Shown here piece by piece: positions 1 through 8,317 of a DNA stretch of 64,000 bases. Where the stretch lies: the NCBI RefSeq assembly GCF_000425065.1, contig NZ_AULB01000003.1:1-64000 (forward strand), given 5' to 3'. The notes beneath the pieces were generated by a model. The model was given only the letters and a program-made list of their open reading frames with translations. It searched no databases and was not told the DNA's origin. Origin of the DNA: Actinomadura rifamycini DSM 43936. GTDB lineage: Bacteria > Actinomycetota > Actinomycetes > Streptosporangiales > Streptosporangiaceae. Every line of letters begins with the position of its first letter. The stretch's first letter is position 1. Both the position numbers and the translations under genes were made by a program.

Positions 1-270
1 CTGGCCGCCTCCGGGCTGCTGGTCCTGGCCGACAAGGGCTACGTCGGCGCCGATCCGCACATCCAGACGCCCTACAGAGGCAAGAACAAGCCCGAGCCAC
101 TCAAGGACGCCAACCGCTCCCACGCCAAGCTCCGCGGACCGGGCGAACGAGCCAACGCCCAGCTCAAGACCTGGAAGATCCTCACGAAGCTACGTTGTTG
201 CCCCCACCGGGCCGGTCACCTCGCCAAGGCCATCCACGTCCTCCAGAACCGCGAGCTCAACGCATGTTGA
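1..270 (+). CDS. IS5-like transposase, C-terminal fragment
   Basis: The reading frame is open from the window edge to the TGA at 268, so only the last 89 residues are visible. ADKGY near residue 10 looks like the second acidic residue of a DDE catalytic core, and GERANAQLKTWKIL near residue 50 carries the final glutamate, as in IS5/DDE_Tnp_4-like transposases of actinomycetes. The right terminal inverted repeat should lie just after the stop (about 265-300), but I cannot define it without the left end. The element marks the edge of a variable region. Whether the transposase is intact cannot be judged from this window. Confidence 0.8.
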   Translation: MAASGLLVLADKGYVGADPHIQTPYRGKNKPEPLKDANRSHAKLRGPGERANAQLKTWKILTKLRCCPHRAGHLAKAIHVLQNRELNAC

Positions 271-483
271 AAAAGCTTCACTGAGCAGTTGGACACCGTG
301 TGGAGTGCGGCTCAGGTCGGATCTCGGCGGCGCGGCGGCATGGGTCGCCGCGGCATCGGCTCCGTCGTGGCGGAGCTGCCGGTGACCGGAGGTGGCCGGA
401 GGTACACGGTTCAACCATCTGGGGGCTTGAGAATCTCTAGGATGGCCCCCTTGGCCTGGGTTCTGGCGGGAGGGGCGTGCGGA

Positions 484-2562
484 GTGGCTGAGCTGGCTAT
501 TGCGAATTCGTTCATGCCGCAGTACGCCAAGCTCGAGCCCAAGGTGCGCAAGGGCGTTGACGCGGCGCTCGCGAAGTTCGCGGAGCACACGCATGCGGGC
601 CTGCACCTGGAAAAACTGCGGAACGCGCGGGACCCCCGTATTCGGACGATCCGGATCGACCAGTACTGGCGCGGGGTCGTGCTCGCGCCCGATCAGGGCG
701 ACGTGTACTGCCTGATCAGCGTGCTCGGGCACGACGACGCGATCGAGTACGCCAAAAGCCGGAGGTTCTCGGTGAACCGGCGGCTCGGCGTCCTGGAGGT
801 CAGAGACGAGGGTGCCCTCGAGGAGATGTCGCCCGCGCTGGAGAAGGCGGCCGAGGGGACCGAGTACCGGCTGTTCGAGCACGTCTTCGACAAGGACCTC
901 ATGCGGCTCGGGATCGACGCGGAACTGATCCCGCTGGTCCGGCTGCTGACGAACGAGGCGCACCTGCAGGCGCTGGAGAAGCTGCTGCCGGAGCCCCAGT
1001 ACATCGCGCTGCTGGCGCTGGTGCAGGGCATGAACCCGCAGGAGGCGTGGGCCGAGGTCGCCCAGTGCCTGCCGGTGGAGGAGTCGCCCGAGGAGGTCGA
1101 CCCCGACGACCTCGTGGCGGCGATGCGGCGGACGCCCGGGCAGGTCGTGTTCGTCAACGGGCCCGAGGAGCTCCGGGACGTGCTCGCCCATCCGTTCGCG
1201 ACGTGGCGTGTCTTCCTGCACCCGGTCCAGCGGAAGGTCGCTTTCAAGCGGTACAACGGGCCCGCGCAGGTGACGGGCGGGGCGGGTACGGGCAAGACGG
1301 TCACCGCGCTCCATCGGGCGAAGTTCCTGGCGGAGCGCGACGGCGCACGGGTGCTGCTGACGACCTTCACGAAGAACCTGGCGGAGGCGCTGGGGGATCA
1401 ACTCGCCTTGCTGGTGGACGATCCCGAGGTGCGCGGGCGGGTGCACGTCCGGAACGTCGACGCGTTGGCGTACGCGATCGTGGGGCGGCATCACCGGCCG
1501 GCCATCGCCGCGCAGAACCTCCTGGACCGGCTGTGGGAGGAGGCCGCGGAGGGGACGGCCCACTCCCCCGTGTTCCTGCAGCGGGAGTGGGAGCAGGTCG
1601 TCCTCGCGCAGGGGCTGGAGAGCGAGGAGGAGTACCTCGCGTGCACCAGGTCGGGGCGCGGGGTGCCGCTCGGGAAGGCGCAGCGGTCGGTGGTGTGGCG
1701 GGCGCTCCGGCATGTGATGGACGGGCTCGCGGCGGCGGGGAAGTCGACGTTCCCGCAGCTCGCGAACGAGGCCGCGGAGCTGGCCGGGGCGCCGGAGTAC
1801 GACCACGTGATCATCGACGAGGCGCAGGACATCCATCCGACGCAGTGGCGGCTGCTGCGGCGGCTGGTGGCGCAGGGGCCGGACGACCTCTTCATCGTGG
1901 GCGACCCGCACCAGCGGATCTACGACAGCCACGTGTCGCTGGCGAGCCTCGGCATCAACGTGCGGGGACGCAGCACGAAGTTGAAGCTGAACTATCGGAC
2001 GACGCAGGAAATCTTGCAGTGGTCCGTGCCGCTGCTGGGGTTCGCGCCCGCCCAGGGGCTGGACGACTCCGCGGACACGCTGGACGGGTACCGGTCGCCG
2101 ATGCACGGACGCCGCCCGCTCGTCCGGGAGTACGGCAGCGCGGACGCGGAGATGGACGGGCTCGTCGCGCAGGTCCGGACGTGGATCGACGACGGAGTGG
2201 AGCCGGGATCGATCGGGGTCGCGGCGCGGTACGTGTTCCTGGTGAAGAGGGTCGTTGGACGGCTCAAGGCGGCGGGCGTGCCCGCGTGCCAGGTGCCCGG
2301 CTCGTCCGACGGCGTGCAGGTCGGAACGATGCACCGGATGAAGGGGCTGGAGTTCCGCTGTATCGCGGTCGTGGGGGCGGACGAGAGTTCTCTGCCGTCC
2401 GGCCAAGCCCTCACGAGCGAGGACGAGGACCCGAAGGCGCACGCGCAGGACGTCCAGAAGGAGCGGTGCCTGCTGTTCGTGGCGTGCACGCGCGCGCGGG
2501 ACCACCTGTACGTGTCGTACACGGACAGGCCCAGCCCTTTCTTGCCTAATTCAACTCGGTGA
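484..2562 (+). CDS. UvrD/Rep-type SF1A DNA helicase
   Basis: ATP-dependent 3'-5' DNA helicase of the UvrD/Rep/PcrA group, about 692 residues. Visible motifs: Walker A GGAGTGKT (about residue 265), Walker B VIIDEAQD (about 445), motif III/IV GDPHQRIYD and LNYRT (about 480-500), motif V TMHRMKGLEF (about 613) and motif VI VACTRARDHLYVS (about 666). The first 200 residues are a non-helicase region I cannot assign. I place the start at GTG 484 because GGGAGGGG lies at 468-475; longer starts at 289 and 442 are open but lack this site. The gene overlaps the 3' end of the opposite kinase gene by 17 bp. A DNA-repair or plasmid/phage-response role is inferred only. Confidence 0.88.
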   Translation: MAELAIANSFMPQYAKLEPKVRKGVDAALAKFAEHTHAGLHLEKLRNARDPRIRTIRIDQYWRGVVLAPDQGDVYCLISVLGHDDAIEYAKSRRFSVNRRLGVLEVRDEGALEEMSPALEKAAEGTEYRLFEHVFDKDLMRLGIDAELIPLVRLLTNEAHLQALEKLLPEPQYIALLALVQGMNPQEAWAEVAQCLPVEESPEEVDPDDLVAAMRRTPGQVVFVNGPEELRDVLAHPFATWRVFLHPVQRKVAFKRYNGPAQVTGGAGTGKTVTALHRAKFLAERDGARVLLTTFTKNLAEALGDQLALLVDDPEVRGRVHVRNVDALAYAIVGRHHRPAIAAQNLLDRLWEEAAEGTAHSPVFLQREWEQVVLAQGLESEEEYLACTRSGRGVPLGKAQRSVVWRALRHVMDGLAAAGKSTFPQLANEAAELAGAPEYDHVIIDEAQDIHPTQWRLLRRLVAQGPDDLFIVGDPHQRIYDSHVSLASLGINVRGRSTKLKLNYRTTQEILQWSVPLLGFAPAQGLDDSADTLDGYRSPMHGRRPLVREYGSADAEMDGLVAQVRTWIDDGVEPGSIGVAARYVFLVKRVVGRLKAAGVPACQVPGSSDGVQVGTMHRMKGLEFRCIAVVGADESSLPSGQALTSEDEDPKAHAQDVQKERCLLFVACTRARDHLYVSYTDRPSPFLPNSTR

Positions 2563-4057
2563 GAAGCGCCCTCAAGCCGGGGATCTGGGGGTGGGTTTCG
2601 CCGTTGCGGCCCACCAGCTCGGTCAGGAGCCCGGAGAGCTCCTCGCGGGCTTCGGCGGTTCGGCCCGCCGCGAGCTTCGCGCGGGCGATCTCCTCGCGGA
2701 GCCGCGGGACGAGCGCGTCGTCCGGACCGCGGCCGGGCGCGACGTCGCCGAGCAGCGCCTCCAGAGCGCGAAGCGCGGATCCGGTCGCCCCCAGCTGGGC
2801 GTGGCAGACCGCCTCCCGCTCGCGGCAGTGCAGGACCTGCGGGCCGTCCGGCCCCTCCCATTCGGCCAGGTCGGCGGCCGCCGAACGGTAGGCGTGGACC
2901 GCGCGCCGGTAGTCGCCGCCGTCGAACAGGACGTCGGCGAGCTCCGCCTGCAGGCGCTGCCACTCCGGATCGTCGTCGCCGAGGGCGAGCCGGGCGGGTT
3001 CGGCGAGGTCGGAGAGCAGTTCCGCGGCCTGCGTGTAGCGGCCCTCGCCCGCGAGGACGGCGGCCTCCTCGCGCGCCCGGACGACCTCGCCGCGGGTGGG
3101 GAGTTCGACGGGTTCCTCGACGCGGCGCGCGGCCGCGGCGACCTTGATGCGGCTGACGGCGTGCGCGTACAGGTGCGCGGGCGGGGACGTGACGATGCCC
3201 GGAAGCGGTTCGAGTGCGGAGACGAACTGCAGAAGCCGCTGGTAGACGTCCTCGGCGTCCCTGGGGCGGTCGCCGGGCTGCTTCTTGAGGAGTTCGAGGA
3301 CGAGAGCGTCGAGACCGGAGGGGATGTCGGGGCGCAGCCGGCGGGGCGGGGCCGGGTCCTCGGTTTCGTGGCGGCGCATCACCTCGTACGGGGTCGCTCC
3401 CTCGAACACTCGGCGTCCGGTGAGCATCTCGTAGAGGACGCACCCGAGGGAGTACAGGTCGCTCTGCGGGCTCGGCGCCCCGTACACCTGCTCCATGGCC
3501 GTGTAGCCGGGCGTGTGGGGCGCGCCGAGGCCGGTGGTGGTGCGGCGCACGTCGTCGGGGCCGAGGGCGACCGCCGCGCCGAAGTCGAGGACCTTCACCG
3601 AGCCGTCCGGGCACAGCATGAGGTTGCCGGGCTTGAGGTCGCGGTGGACGAGCGGGCGCCGGTGGGCGACGCTCAGCACCGCGCAGACCTGCGCGGCGAT
3701 CAGGGCCGCCCACGGGACCGGCAGCCGCTCGCGGGAGTCGACGACGTCGGCGAGGGTGAGGCCCTCGACGTACTGCATCACCAGGTAGAAGCAGTGGCCG
3801 CGGTCGGTGTCGCGGTGCCGCCCGAAGTCGTACACGGTCGGGACGCCGGGGTGCTCGAACCACGCGGTGCTGCGCGCCTCCTGCTCGAACCGCCCGGCGA
3901 GGGCCTCGTCGCCGACGACGGTGAACTTGACCGCGAGCCTGCGGTCGAGGAACCGGTCGTAGGCGCGCCAGACCTCGCCCATGCCGCCGCGCCCGATCGC
4001 CTGGTCCAGCTCGTACCGTCCGCGTTCTCCGAGGAGATCGCCGCGCCGCACTCGCAC
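2546..4057 (-). CDS. Cytosolic Ser/Thr protein kinase with TPR-like C-terminus
   Basis: Hanks-type kinase, 503 residues. Residues 15-270 form the kinase domain: glycine loop GRGGMGEVW (22-30), ATP lysine in LAVKF (K44), catalytic loop HRDLKPGN (138-145) and DFG (158-160). The APE motif is degenerate (TAMEQ, 186-190). A threonine-rich activation segment TTTG lies between them. Residues 300-503 are alpha-helical with TPR-like pairs, for example around EGRYTQAAELL. There is no transmembrane segment and no PASTA or other sensor domain, so the protein should be soluble. Its substrates are unknown. It is transcribed toward the helicase gene and their stop-codon regions overlap. AfsK/Pkn-like regulation is plausible but unproven. 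Confidence 0.9.
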   Translation of the reverse strand: MRVRRGDLLGERGRYELDQAIGRGGMGEVWRAYDRFLDRRLAVKFTVVGDEALAGRFEQEARSTAWFEHPGVPTVYDFGRHRDTDRGHCFYLVMQYVEGLTLADVVDSRERLPVPWAALIAAQVCAVLSVAHRRPLVHRDLKPGNLMLCPDGSVKVLDFGAAVALGPDDVRRTTTGLGAPHTPGYTAMEQVYGAPSPQSDLYSLGCVLYEMLTGRRVFEGATPYEVMRRHETEDPAPPRRLRPDIPSGLDALVLELLKKQPGDRPRDAEDVYQRLLQFVSALEPLPGIVTSPPAHLYAHAVSRIKVAAAARRVEEPVELPTRGEVVRAREEAAVLAGEGRYTQAAELLSDLAEPARLALGDDDPEWQRLQAELADVLFDGGDYRRAVHAYRSAAADLAEWEGPDGPQVLHCREREAVCHAQLGATGSALRALEALLGDVAPGRGPDDALVPRLREEIARAKLAAGRTAEAREELSGLLTELVGRNGETHPQIPGLRALLTELN

Positions 4058-4366
4058 CTCCCTCCGCCGGTCCGGACGCCGGCGGGTCCGCCCGGCACCG
4101 TGTGCGTAGGGTACCGGCGTCCGCGGAGCGCGGCGAGCCTGCGCCGCCGCACGTCCGCGCAGGTAGCGCGGCCCGACGGCCGCTCACCGACAGCGGCGCG
4201 CTGACAGCATCGGCGGCGCCCGCTCCGGAGGTGGGCCCGGGGCGTCTCAAGACAGCCACATCATTGTTACTGCTTGTAGTTAAATGAATTCATAGAGTTA
4301 GCATGGTCCGCGCGGGATGGGTGTTCGTTCGGTCCGGGTTCGGCGCCCGCGACGAAGGAGTGACGG
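4058..4366. promoter_or_regulatory. 309-bp divergent intergenic region with AT-rich patch
   Basis: This gap separates the start of the minus-strand kinase from the plus-strand lyase. Most of it is GC-rich and featureless, but about 4258-4302 is sharply AT-rich for this genome and contains a perfect 10-bp palindrome ATGAATTCAT at 4284-4293. Promoter-like hexamers (TTGTTA, TTGTAG, TTAGCA) occur here without one convincing pair. I take the patch to be the promoter/operator region of the lyase gene. No gene is visible in the gap. Confidence 0.45.
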
Positions 4367-5221
4367 GTGAACTACGGGGACGAGCTACGGCGAGACATCG
4401 CGGCGGAAGGGGTCACTCCGCTCATCGGAGTGTTCGACATGTTCTCGGCCTCGGTGGCCGCGCAGCACTACGACGGCCTGTTCGTGTCCGGCTTCGGGTT
4501 CGCCGCCTCGTTCTACGGCCTGCCCGACATCGGCTTCATCGCCTGGCCGGACATGGTGGCGTTCACGCAGCGGCTGCGGCTGGCCTTCCCGCACCGGCAC
4601 CTGCTGGTCGACATCGACGACGGCTATGTCGACAACGACGTCGCCTGCCACGTCATCGAGCAACTGGAGCTGATCGGCGCCTCCGGGGTGGTCCTGGAGG
4701 ACCAGAAACGGCCGCGCCGCTGCGGCCACGTCGACGGCAAGCGACTCCTCCCCCTGCCGGAGTACCTGGACAAGCTGGCGACGGTGCTGCAGACCCGGCG
4801 CAACCTGGTGGTGGTGGCGCGGACCGACGCCACCGGGGAGGAGATGCTGCGGCGCGCCGAGGCCCTTGCCGCCACCGCCGCCGACGTCGTCCTGGTCGAC
4901 GGGATCGGCAGCATCGAGGGCATCCGCCGGATTCGCGAGGTCATCGGCGACAAGCCGCTGCTGTTCAACCAGATCGCCGGCGGCAAGTCGCCGCGCCTGT
5001 CGCTGCCGGAACTGGCCGCGCTCGGGGTGAACGTCGCCGTCTACAGCACCCCCTGCCTCTTCGCCGCGCACACCGCCATGGAACAGGCGCTCCTGCGCCT
5101 CAAAGGGGAGGACGGCCGGCTCCCCGAGCCGACGTCCGGCGGCGTCGGCGTCAGCGAATCCCTCGCGCTGCTGCAACGCAACATCAGCCGACACCGCTCC
5201 GCCGCACAGCGCCCGTCATGA
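4367..5221 (+). CDS. Isocitrate lyase/PEP mutase superfamily enzyme
   Basis: A 284-residue TIM-barrel protein of the PEP mutase/isocitrate lyase superfamily. VDIDDGY (81-87) supplies the metal-binding aspartates and LEDQ (110-113) the conserved glutamate. RRCGH (117-121) matches the K(K/R)CGH loop with the catalytic cysteine of the lyases. The mutase-type loop of phosphonate biosynthesis is absent, so C-C bond cleavage of a 2-hydroxy- or 2-methyl-dicarboxylate is more likely than P-C bond formation. The substrate cannot be named. The GTG start at 4367 follows GAAGGAG at 4354-4360. The gene stands alone and runs toward the methylase gene. Confidence 0.85.
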   Translation: MNYGDELRRDIAAEGVTPLIGVFDMFSASVAAQHYDGLFVSGFGFAASFYGLPDIGFIAWPDMVAFTQRLRLAFPHRHLLVDIDDGYVDNDVACHVIEQLELIGASGVVLEDQKRPRRCGHVDGKRLLPLPEYLDKLATVLQTRRNLVVVARTDATGEEMLRRAEALAATAADVVLVDGIGSIEGIRRIREVIGDKPLLFNQIAGGKSPRLSLPELAALGVNVAVYSTPCLFAAHTAMEQALLRLKGEDGRLPEPTSGGVGVSESLALLQRNISRHRSAAQRPS

Positions 5222-5272
5222 ACGGGCCTCGCTCGATCCGGCTGGACGCCGCGGGCGCGGCGGGGGCGGCCG

Positions 5273-7258
5273 TCAGGGGCGGGGGCGGAGGGTGCCGGCG
5301 CCGAGCCCCTCTAGGCCGAGGGTGAGGACCCGGTCGCCGGCCTCCTGGGCGGCGCGGAGGGCCGCTTCCAGGTCGGTGAGGCGGCGGAACGCCTCGCCGT
5401 AGCCGGCCTGCTCGTCGAGGGTGAGGCGGGGCAGCCGGGCGCGGCGGACGTCGAACCGGGCGGACGAGGTGGAGCTGCGCAGGCTCGCGCCGCGGGCGCC
5501 CAGCCGCAGCCAGCCCGCGACGAAGTCGGGGTCGCTGCGGGCGGGGTCGACGCGGACGATCGTCAGTCCGGGCCCGAGGACCGGGCCGTCCTCGGCGGCG
5601 ACGCGCGCGACGGGGTGGCGGGCGATCTGGGAGACGACGATGTCGCGGGCCCGGATCCGGACGTGGTCCGCGTCGGGGGCCGCGGCCCCGGTCGGGCCCC
5701 GGCCGCGGGCGGCGTCGTCCAGCGTGAGGACGGGCACGGTGCCCTCGTCCATCCGGATGCGGGGCGACACCCGCAGGAGCTGCAGGACGCCGGCCTTCGC
5801 CAGCTCGCCGATCGTCGTCATCGCGGGCTCGTCGCCGCCCCGCGCCTGTCTCAGCAGGTCCAGCGCGGTGACGGCCCGGGGCAGCGCGGCGGCGGCGCTC
5901 TCGAGGCGCTCGCGTTCGCGGGTGAAGGCGCCCCCGGCGGACGGCGCGGTGCGCTGCGGCAGGTGCCGCGCGGGGTTGAGGTCGACCTCGTCGTCGAGCA
6001 GGTCGATGATGCGGACGACGGTCGCGGCGCCGCGCTGCGGACGGCCGTCGAGGTAGCGGCGCCACGCGTCCACGGCGGCCTCGTGGTACGCGCCGGGCTC
6101 GGCGGACACGTCCGCCATCAGGACGTCGTCGGCGGGCTGGTCGCCCGGGGCGGGGCGGCGCAGCACCCAGACCGAGACCGCGACGGCCATGTTCGGCACG
6201 GCGCCCGCGGGGAGGCCGACGACGGCGCGCAGCGCGCCGCGGCGCAGCAGCTCGGCGCGGATGCGGCGGCCCGAGCGGCGGGCGGCCACGGCGGGCGGCA
6301 CCAGCATCACGACGAGACCGCCCGGCGCGGCGTGCGCGAGCCCGTGCTGCAGCCAGGCGAGCTCCGACTCCATGCGGGGCGGCAGCCCGTACTCCCACCG
6401 GGGGTCGCCGGTCAGCTCCTCGTATCCCCAGTTGCGGTCGTTGAACGGGGGGTTCGTGACGACGAGGTCGGCGGCGCGTCCGGCGAACGCGTCGTCGCGC
6501 AGGGAGTCGCCCGGACGGACCTCGGCCGGGGCCCCGCGCAGTGCGAGCTGTACCGCGGTCATGCGCGCGGTCGTCTCGTCTATCTCCTGCCCGAGGAGCT
6601 CTTGCACGTTCTTGTAGACGTCCTGGGCGGTGGTCAGGAACGCACCCGTGCCGCAGGCGGGGTCGAGGACGGTGCGAGGGGTTTCGGTCGCGAAGTCGAG
6701 CATCAGCCGGACGACCGGTTCGGGCGTCATGTACACGCGGCGGCTGTGGTGCTCCAGGTAGCGCGTGCGTAGGAACTCGAAGGCGTCCGCGGTGCCGAGT
6801 TCGTCGGCGAGCCCGGCGAGCGCGCGCGCCAGGGGGACGTGGGCGGCGGCGTCGAAGGAGGCGGGGAGCCGGTCGGTGTGCGCGCGGACGGCCGCGGCGA
6901 GCGCCTCGCCGGCGCGGTCGTCCGGGAAGGCGGACAGGTCGTTCCGGAGGGACGGGTCCGCGTGCAGGGAGAGCAGGAAGGCCCCGGCGAACGTCATGAC
7001 GTCGGACAGTTCGACGTCGGCGGCGGCGGCCTGCCGGAGGGTCTGCCAGACGCGCTCGCGCAGCGGCGGGTCGGCCAGTTTGCCCTGGTCGCGCAGCCAG
7101 CCCTCGATCTGGCCGAGGGAGAACGTCGGGCTGGTGGCGGTGCCGCCGACCGGCTGCGGGAAGTCGTCGTGCCGGCGCCGCCAGTTGCTCACCGCCGCGC
7201 GCCCCACACCCGCCAATCGGGCGATGTCGGCAGCGGTCACGGTCGCATCGTTCGACAC
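5273..7258 (-). CDS. HTH-containing N6-adenine DNA methyltransferase
   Basis: Class I SAM-dependent DNA methylase of the HsdM/N6_Mtase family, 661 residues. An N-terminal helix-turn-helix (about 8-55, core IARLAGVGRAAVSNW) precedes the catalytic domain with DPACGTG (199-205, SAM binding) and NPPF (269-272, adenine N6 methylation). Residues 500-650 resemble half of a type I specificity subunit (IRARDIVVSQIA, then a helical spacer near the end), so recognition may be built into the same chain. No HsdR gene is adjacent, but the divergent genes to the right encode a helicase-nuclease and a second nuclease. The GTG start at 7258 is the only good start before the HTH. Confidence 0.88.
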   Translation of the reverse strand: MSNDATVTAADIARLAGVGRAAVSNWRRRHDDFPQPVGGTATSPTFSLGQIEGWLRDQGKLADPPLRERVWQTLRQAAAADVELSDVMTFAGAFLLSLHADPSLRNDLSAFPDDRAGEALAAAVRAHTDRLPASFDAAAHVPLARALAGLADELGTADAFEFLRTRYLEHHSRRVYMTPEPVVRLMLDFATETPRTVLDPACGTGAFLTTAQDVYKNVQELLGQEIDETTARMTAVQLALRGAPAEVRPGDSLRDDAFAGRAADLVVTNPPFNDRNWGYEELTGDPRWEYGLPPRMESELAWLQHGLAHAAPGGLVVMLVPPAVAARRSGRRIRAELLRRGALRAVVGLPAGAVPNMAVAVSVWVLRRPAPGDQPADDVLMADVSAEPGAYHEAAVDAWRRYLDGRPQRGAATVVRIIDLLDDEVDLNPARHLPQRTAPSAGGAFTRERERLESAAAALPRAVTALDLLRQARGGDEPAMTTIGELAKAGVLQLLRVSPRIRMDEGTVPVLTLDDAARGRGPTGAAAPDADHVRIRARDIVVSQIARHPVARVAAEDGPVLGPGLTIVRVDPARSDPDFVAGWLRLGARGASLRSSTSSARFDVRRARLPRLTLDEQAGYGEAFRRLTDLEAALRAAQEAGDRVLTLGLEGLGAGTLRPRP

Positions 7259-7511
7259 ACCAGCACTCCCTCCAGCCGACGTTCAGGCGGCGTTCAGTGA
7301 TCACACCTTAGCGGTACCGGCCGGTCGGGCCGGTTGACCTGGTTCACGGTATCGCGGATCCGCGTCGATGAAGGTGACTGCTTGGGCGACGATTCGTCGG
7401 TTGATTGCGTTCACATTGCTATTGTGCTTTGCTGTGAACATCAGACGCCTCGCTGGACGAGCGCGGCGCTGGGCGCGACACCGAGGTGCCGCCGAGAACC
7501 ACGGAGAGAGC
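7259..7511. promoter_or_regulatory. Divergent promoter region with inverted repeat
   Basis: This 253-bp region separates the methylase gene from the DUF4352 gene. The part around 7395-7440 is AT-richer than its surroundings and contains GTTCACA at 7409-7415 and its reverse complement TGTGAAC at 7433-7439, 17 bp apart. That is the layout of a dimeric regulator site. The methylase HTH is an obvious candidate to bind here, by inference only. No clear -35/-10 pair stands out. Confidence 0.4.
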
Positions 7512-8273
7512 ATGAATCCCGGCCACGGAATCCCCGCACCAGGTCCGCAGCCCGCGGGCCCGCACGGTCCGCAGCACCTGCCGCCGCACCCGCCCCTTCC
7601 GCCGCACGGGCACCCGGCGGTCCCCCCGCCCCGGCGGCGCGGCAAGGGCTGCCTCTACGCGGCCGTCGGCGGCGTCGCGGCCCTGTTCCTGATGGTGGCG
7701 TGCGGGGCGATCGTCTCGACCGCGTCCGACCCGGCGGCCACGTCGTCCGGCACGGACGCCGGGTCCGCCGGGACGCGCGGCGAGGAGGCCGCCGCGGGCG
7801 GCGCGGGCACCGGGAAGGGCGCGGACTCGGAGAAGAGCGCGGAGCCCAGGAAGGGCGGGGCGAAGGTCGCCGACGGGATCGGGCGCGAGTACCGGGACGG
7901 CAAGTTCGCCTTCACCGTCACCAAGGTGAAGAAAGGCGTCGCGCGGGTCGGGAACCAGTACGCGGGCTCGGAGGCGCAGGGGCAGTACGTCCTCGTCCAC
8001 ATCACCGTCGAGAACATCGGCGACGAGGCCCGCATGTTCGACGGGACGAACCAGACGCTCATCGACACGAAGGGGCGCGAGTTCGAGGCCGACACCGAGG
8101 CGGCGATCTGGAGCAACCGGGACACGCGGTCGTTCCTGGAGCAGATCAACCCCGGGAACTCGGTGAAGGGCGTCGTCATCTTCGACGTCCCGAAGAACGT
8201 GAAGCTCAAGGCCATCGAACTCCACGACTCGATGTTCTCCGGCGGCGTCACCGTCCCCCTGGGCGGACGCTGA
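7512..8273 (+). CDS. Membrane-anchored DUF4352-type protein
   Basis: 253 residues from ATG 7512, which follows GGAGAG at about 7503-7508. A proline/histidine-rich N-terminus (1-45) leads to a single membrane helix (about 48-68). An Ala/Gly/Ser/Lys-rich linker follows, then a C-terminal beta-sandwich (about 130-253) of the DUF4352 type (YVLVHITVENIGDEARMF). Such Ig-like domains are extracytoplasmic and often sit in phage- or stress-linked loci. The function is unknown. It is the first gene of a rightward run with the ASCH-GTPase and the large helicase-nuclease. An upstream in-frame ATG at 7368 is open but lacks a ribosome binding site. Confidence 0.75.
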   Translation: MNPGHGIPAPGPQPAGPHGPQHLPPHPPLPPHGHPAVPPPRRRGKGCLYAAVGGVAALFLMVACGAIVSTASDPAATSSGTDAGSAGTRGEEAAAGGAGTGKGADSEKSAEPRKGGAKVADGIGREYRDGKFAFTVTKVKKGVARVGNQYAGSEAQGQYVLVHITVENIGDEARMFDGTNQTLIDTKGREFEADTEAAIWSNRDTRSFLEQINPGNSVKGVVIFDVPKNVKLKAIELHDSMFSGGVTVPLGGR

Positions 8274-8317
8274 CGCGCCCCGCGGCCGCCCGAACCGTCG
8301 TCATCACGGGAGTGGAA

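Noticed and set aside
190-2505. 771-codon open frame opposite the UvrD-type helicase
   Set aside because: It is a shadow: Arg/Pro/His-rich with no domains, while the plus strand has all SF1 motifs. The same applies to most long opposite-strand frames here.
4367-5221. PEP mutase starting a phosphonate pathway
   Set aside because: The RRCGH lyase loop is present and no phosphonopyruvate decarboxylase gene is adjacent; a lyase reading fits better.
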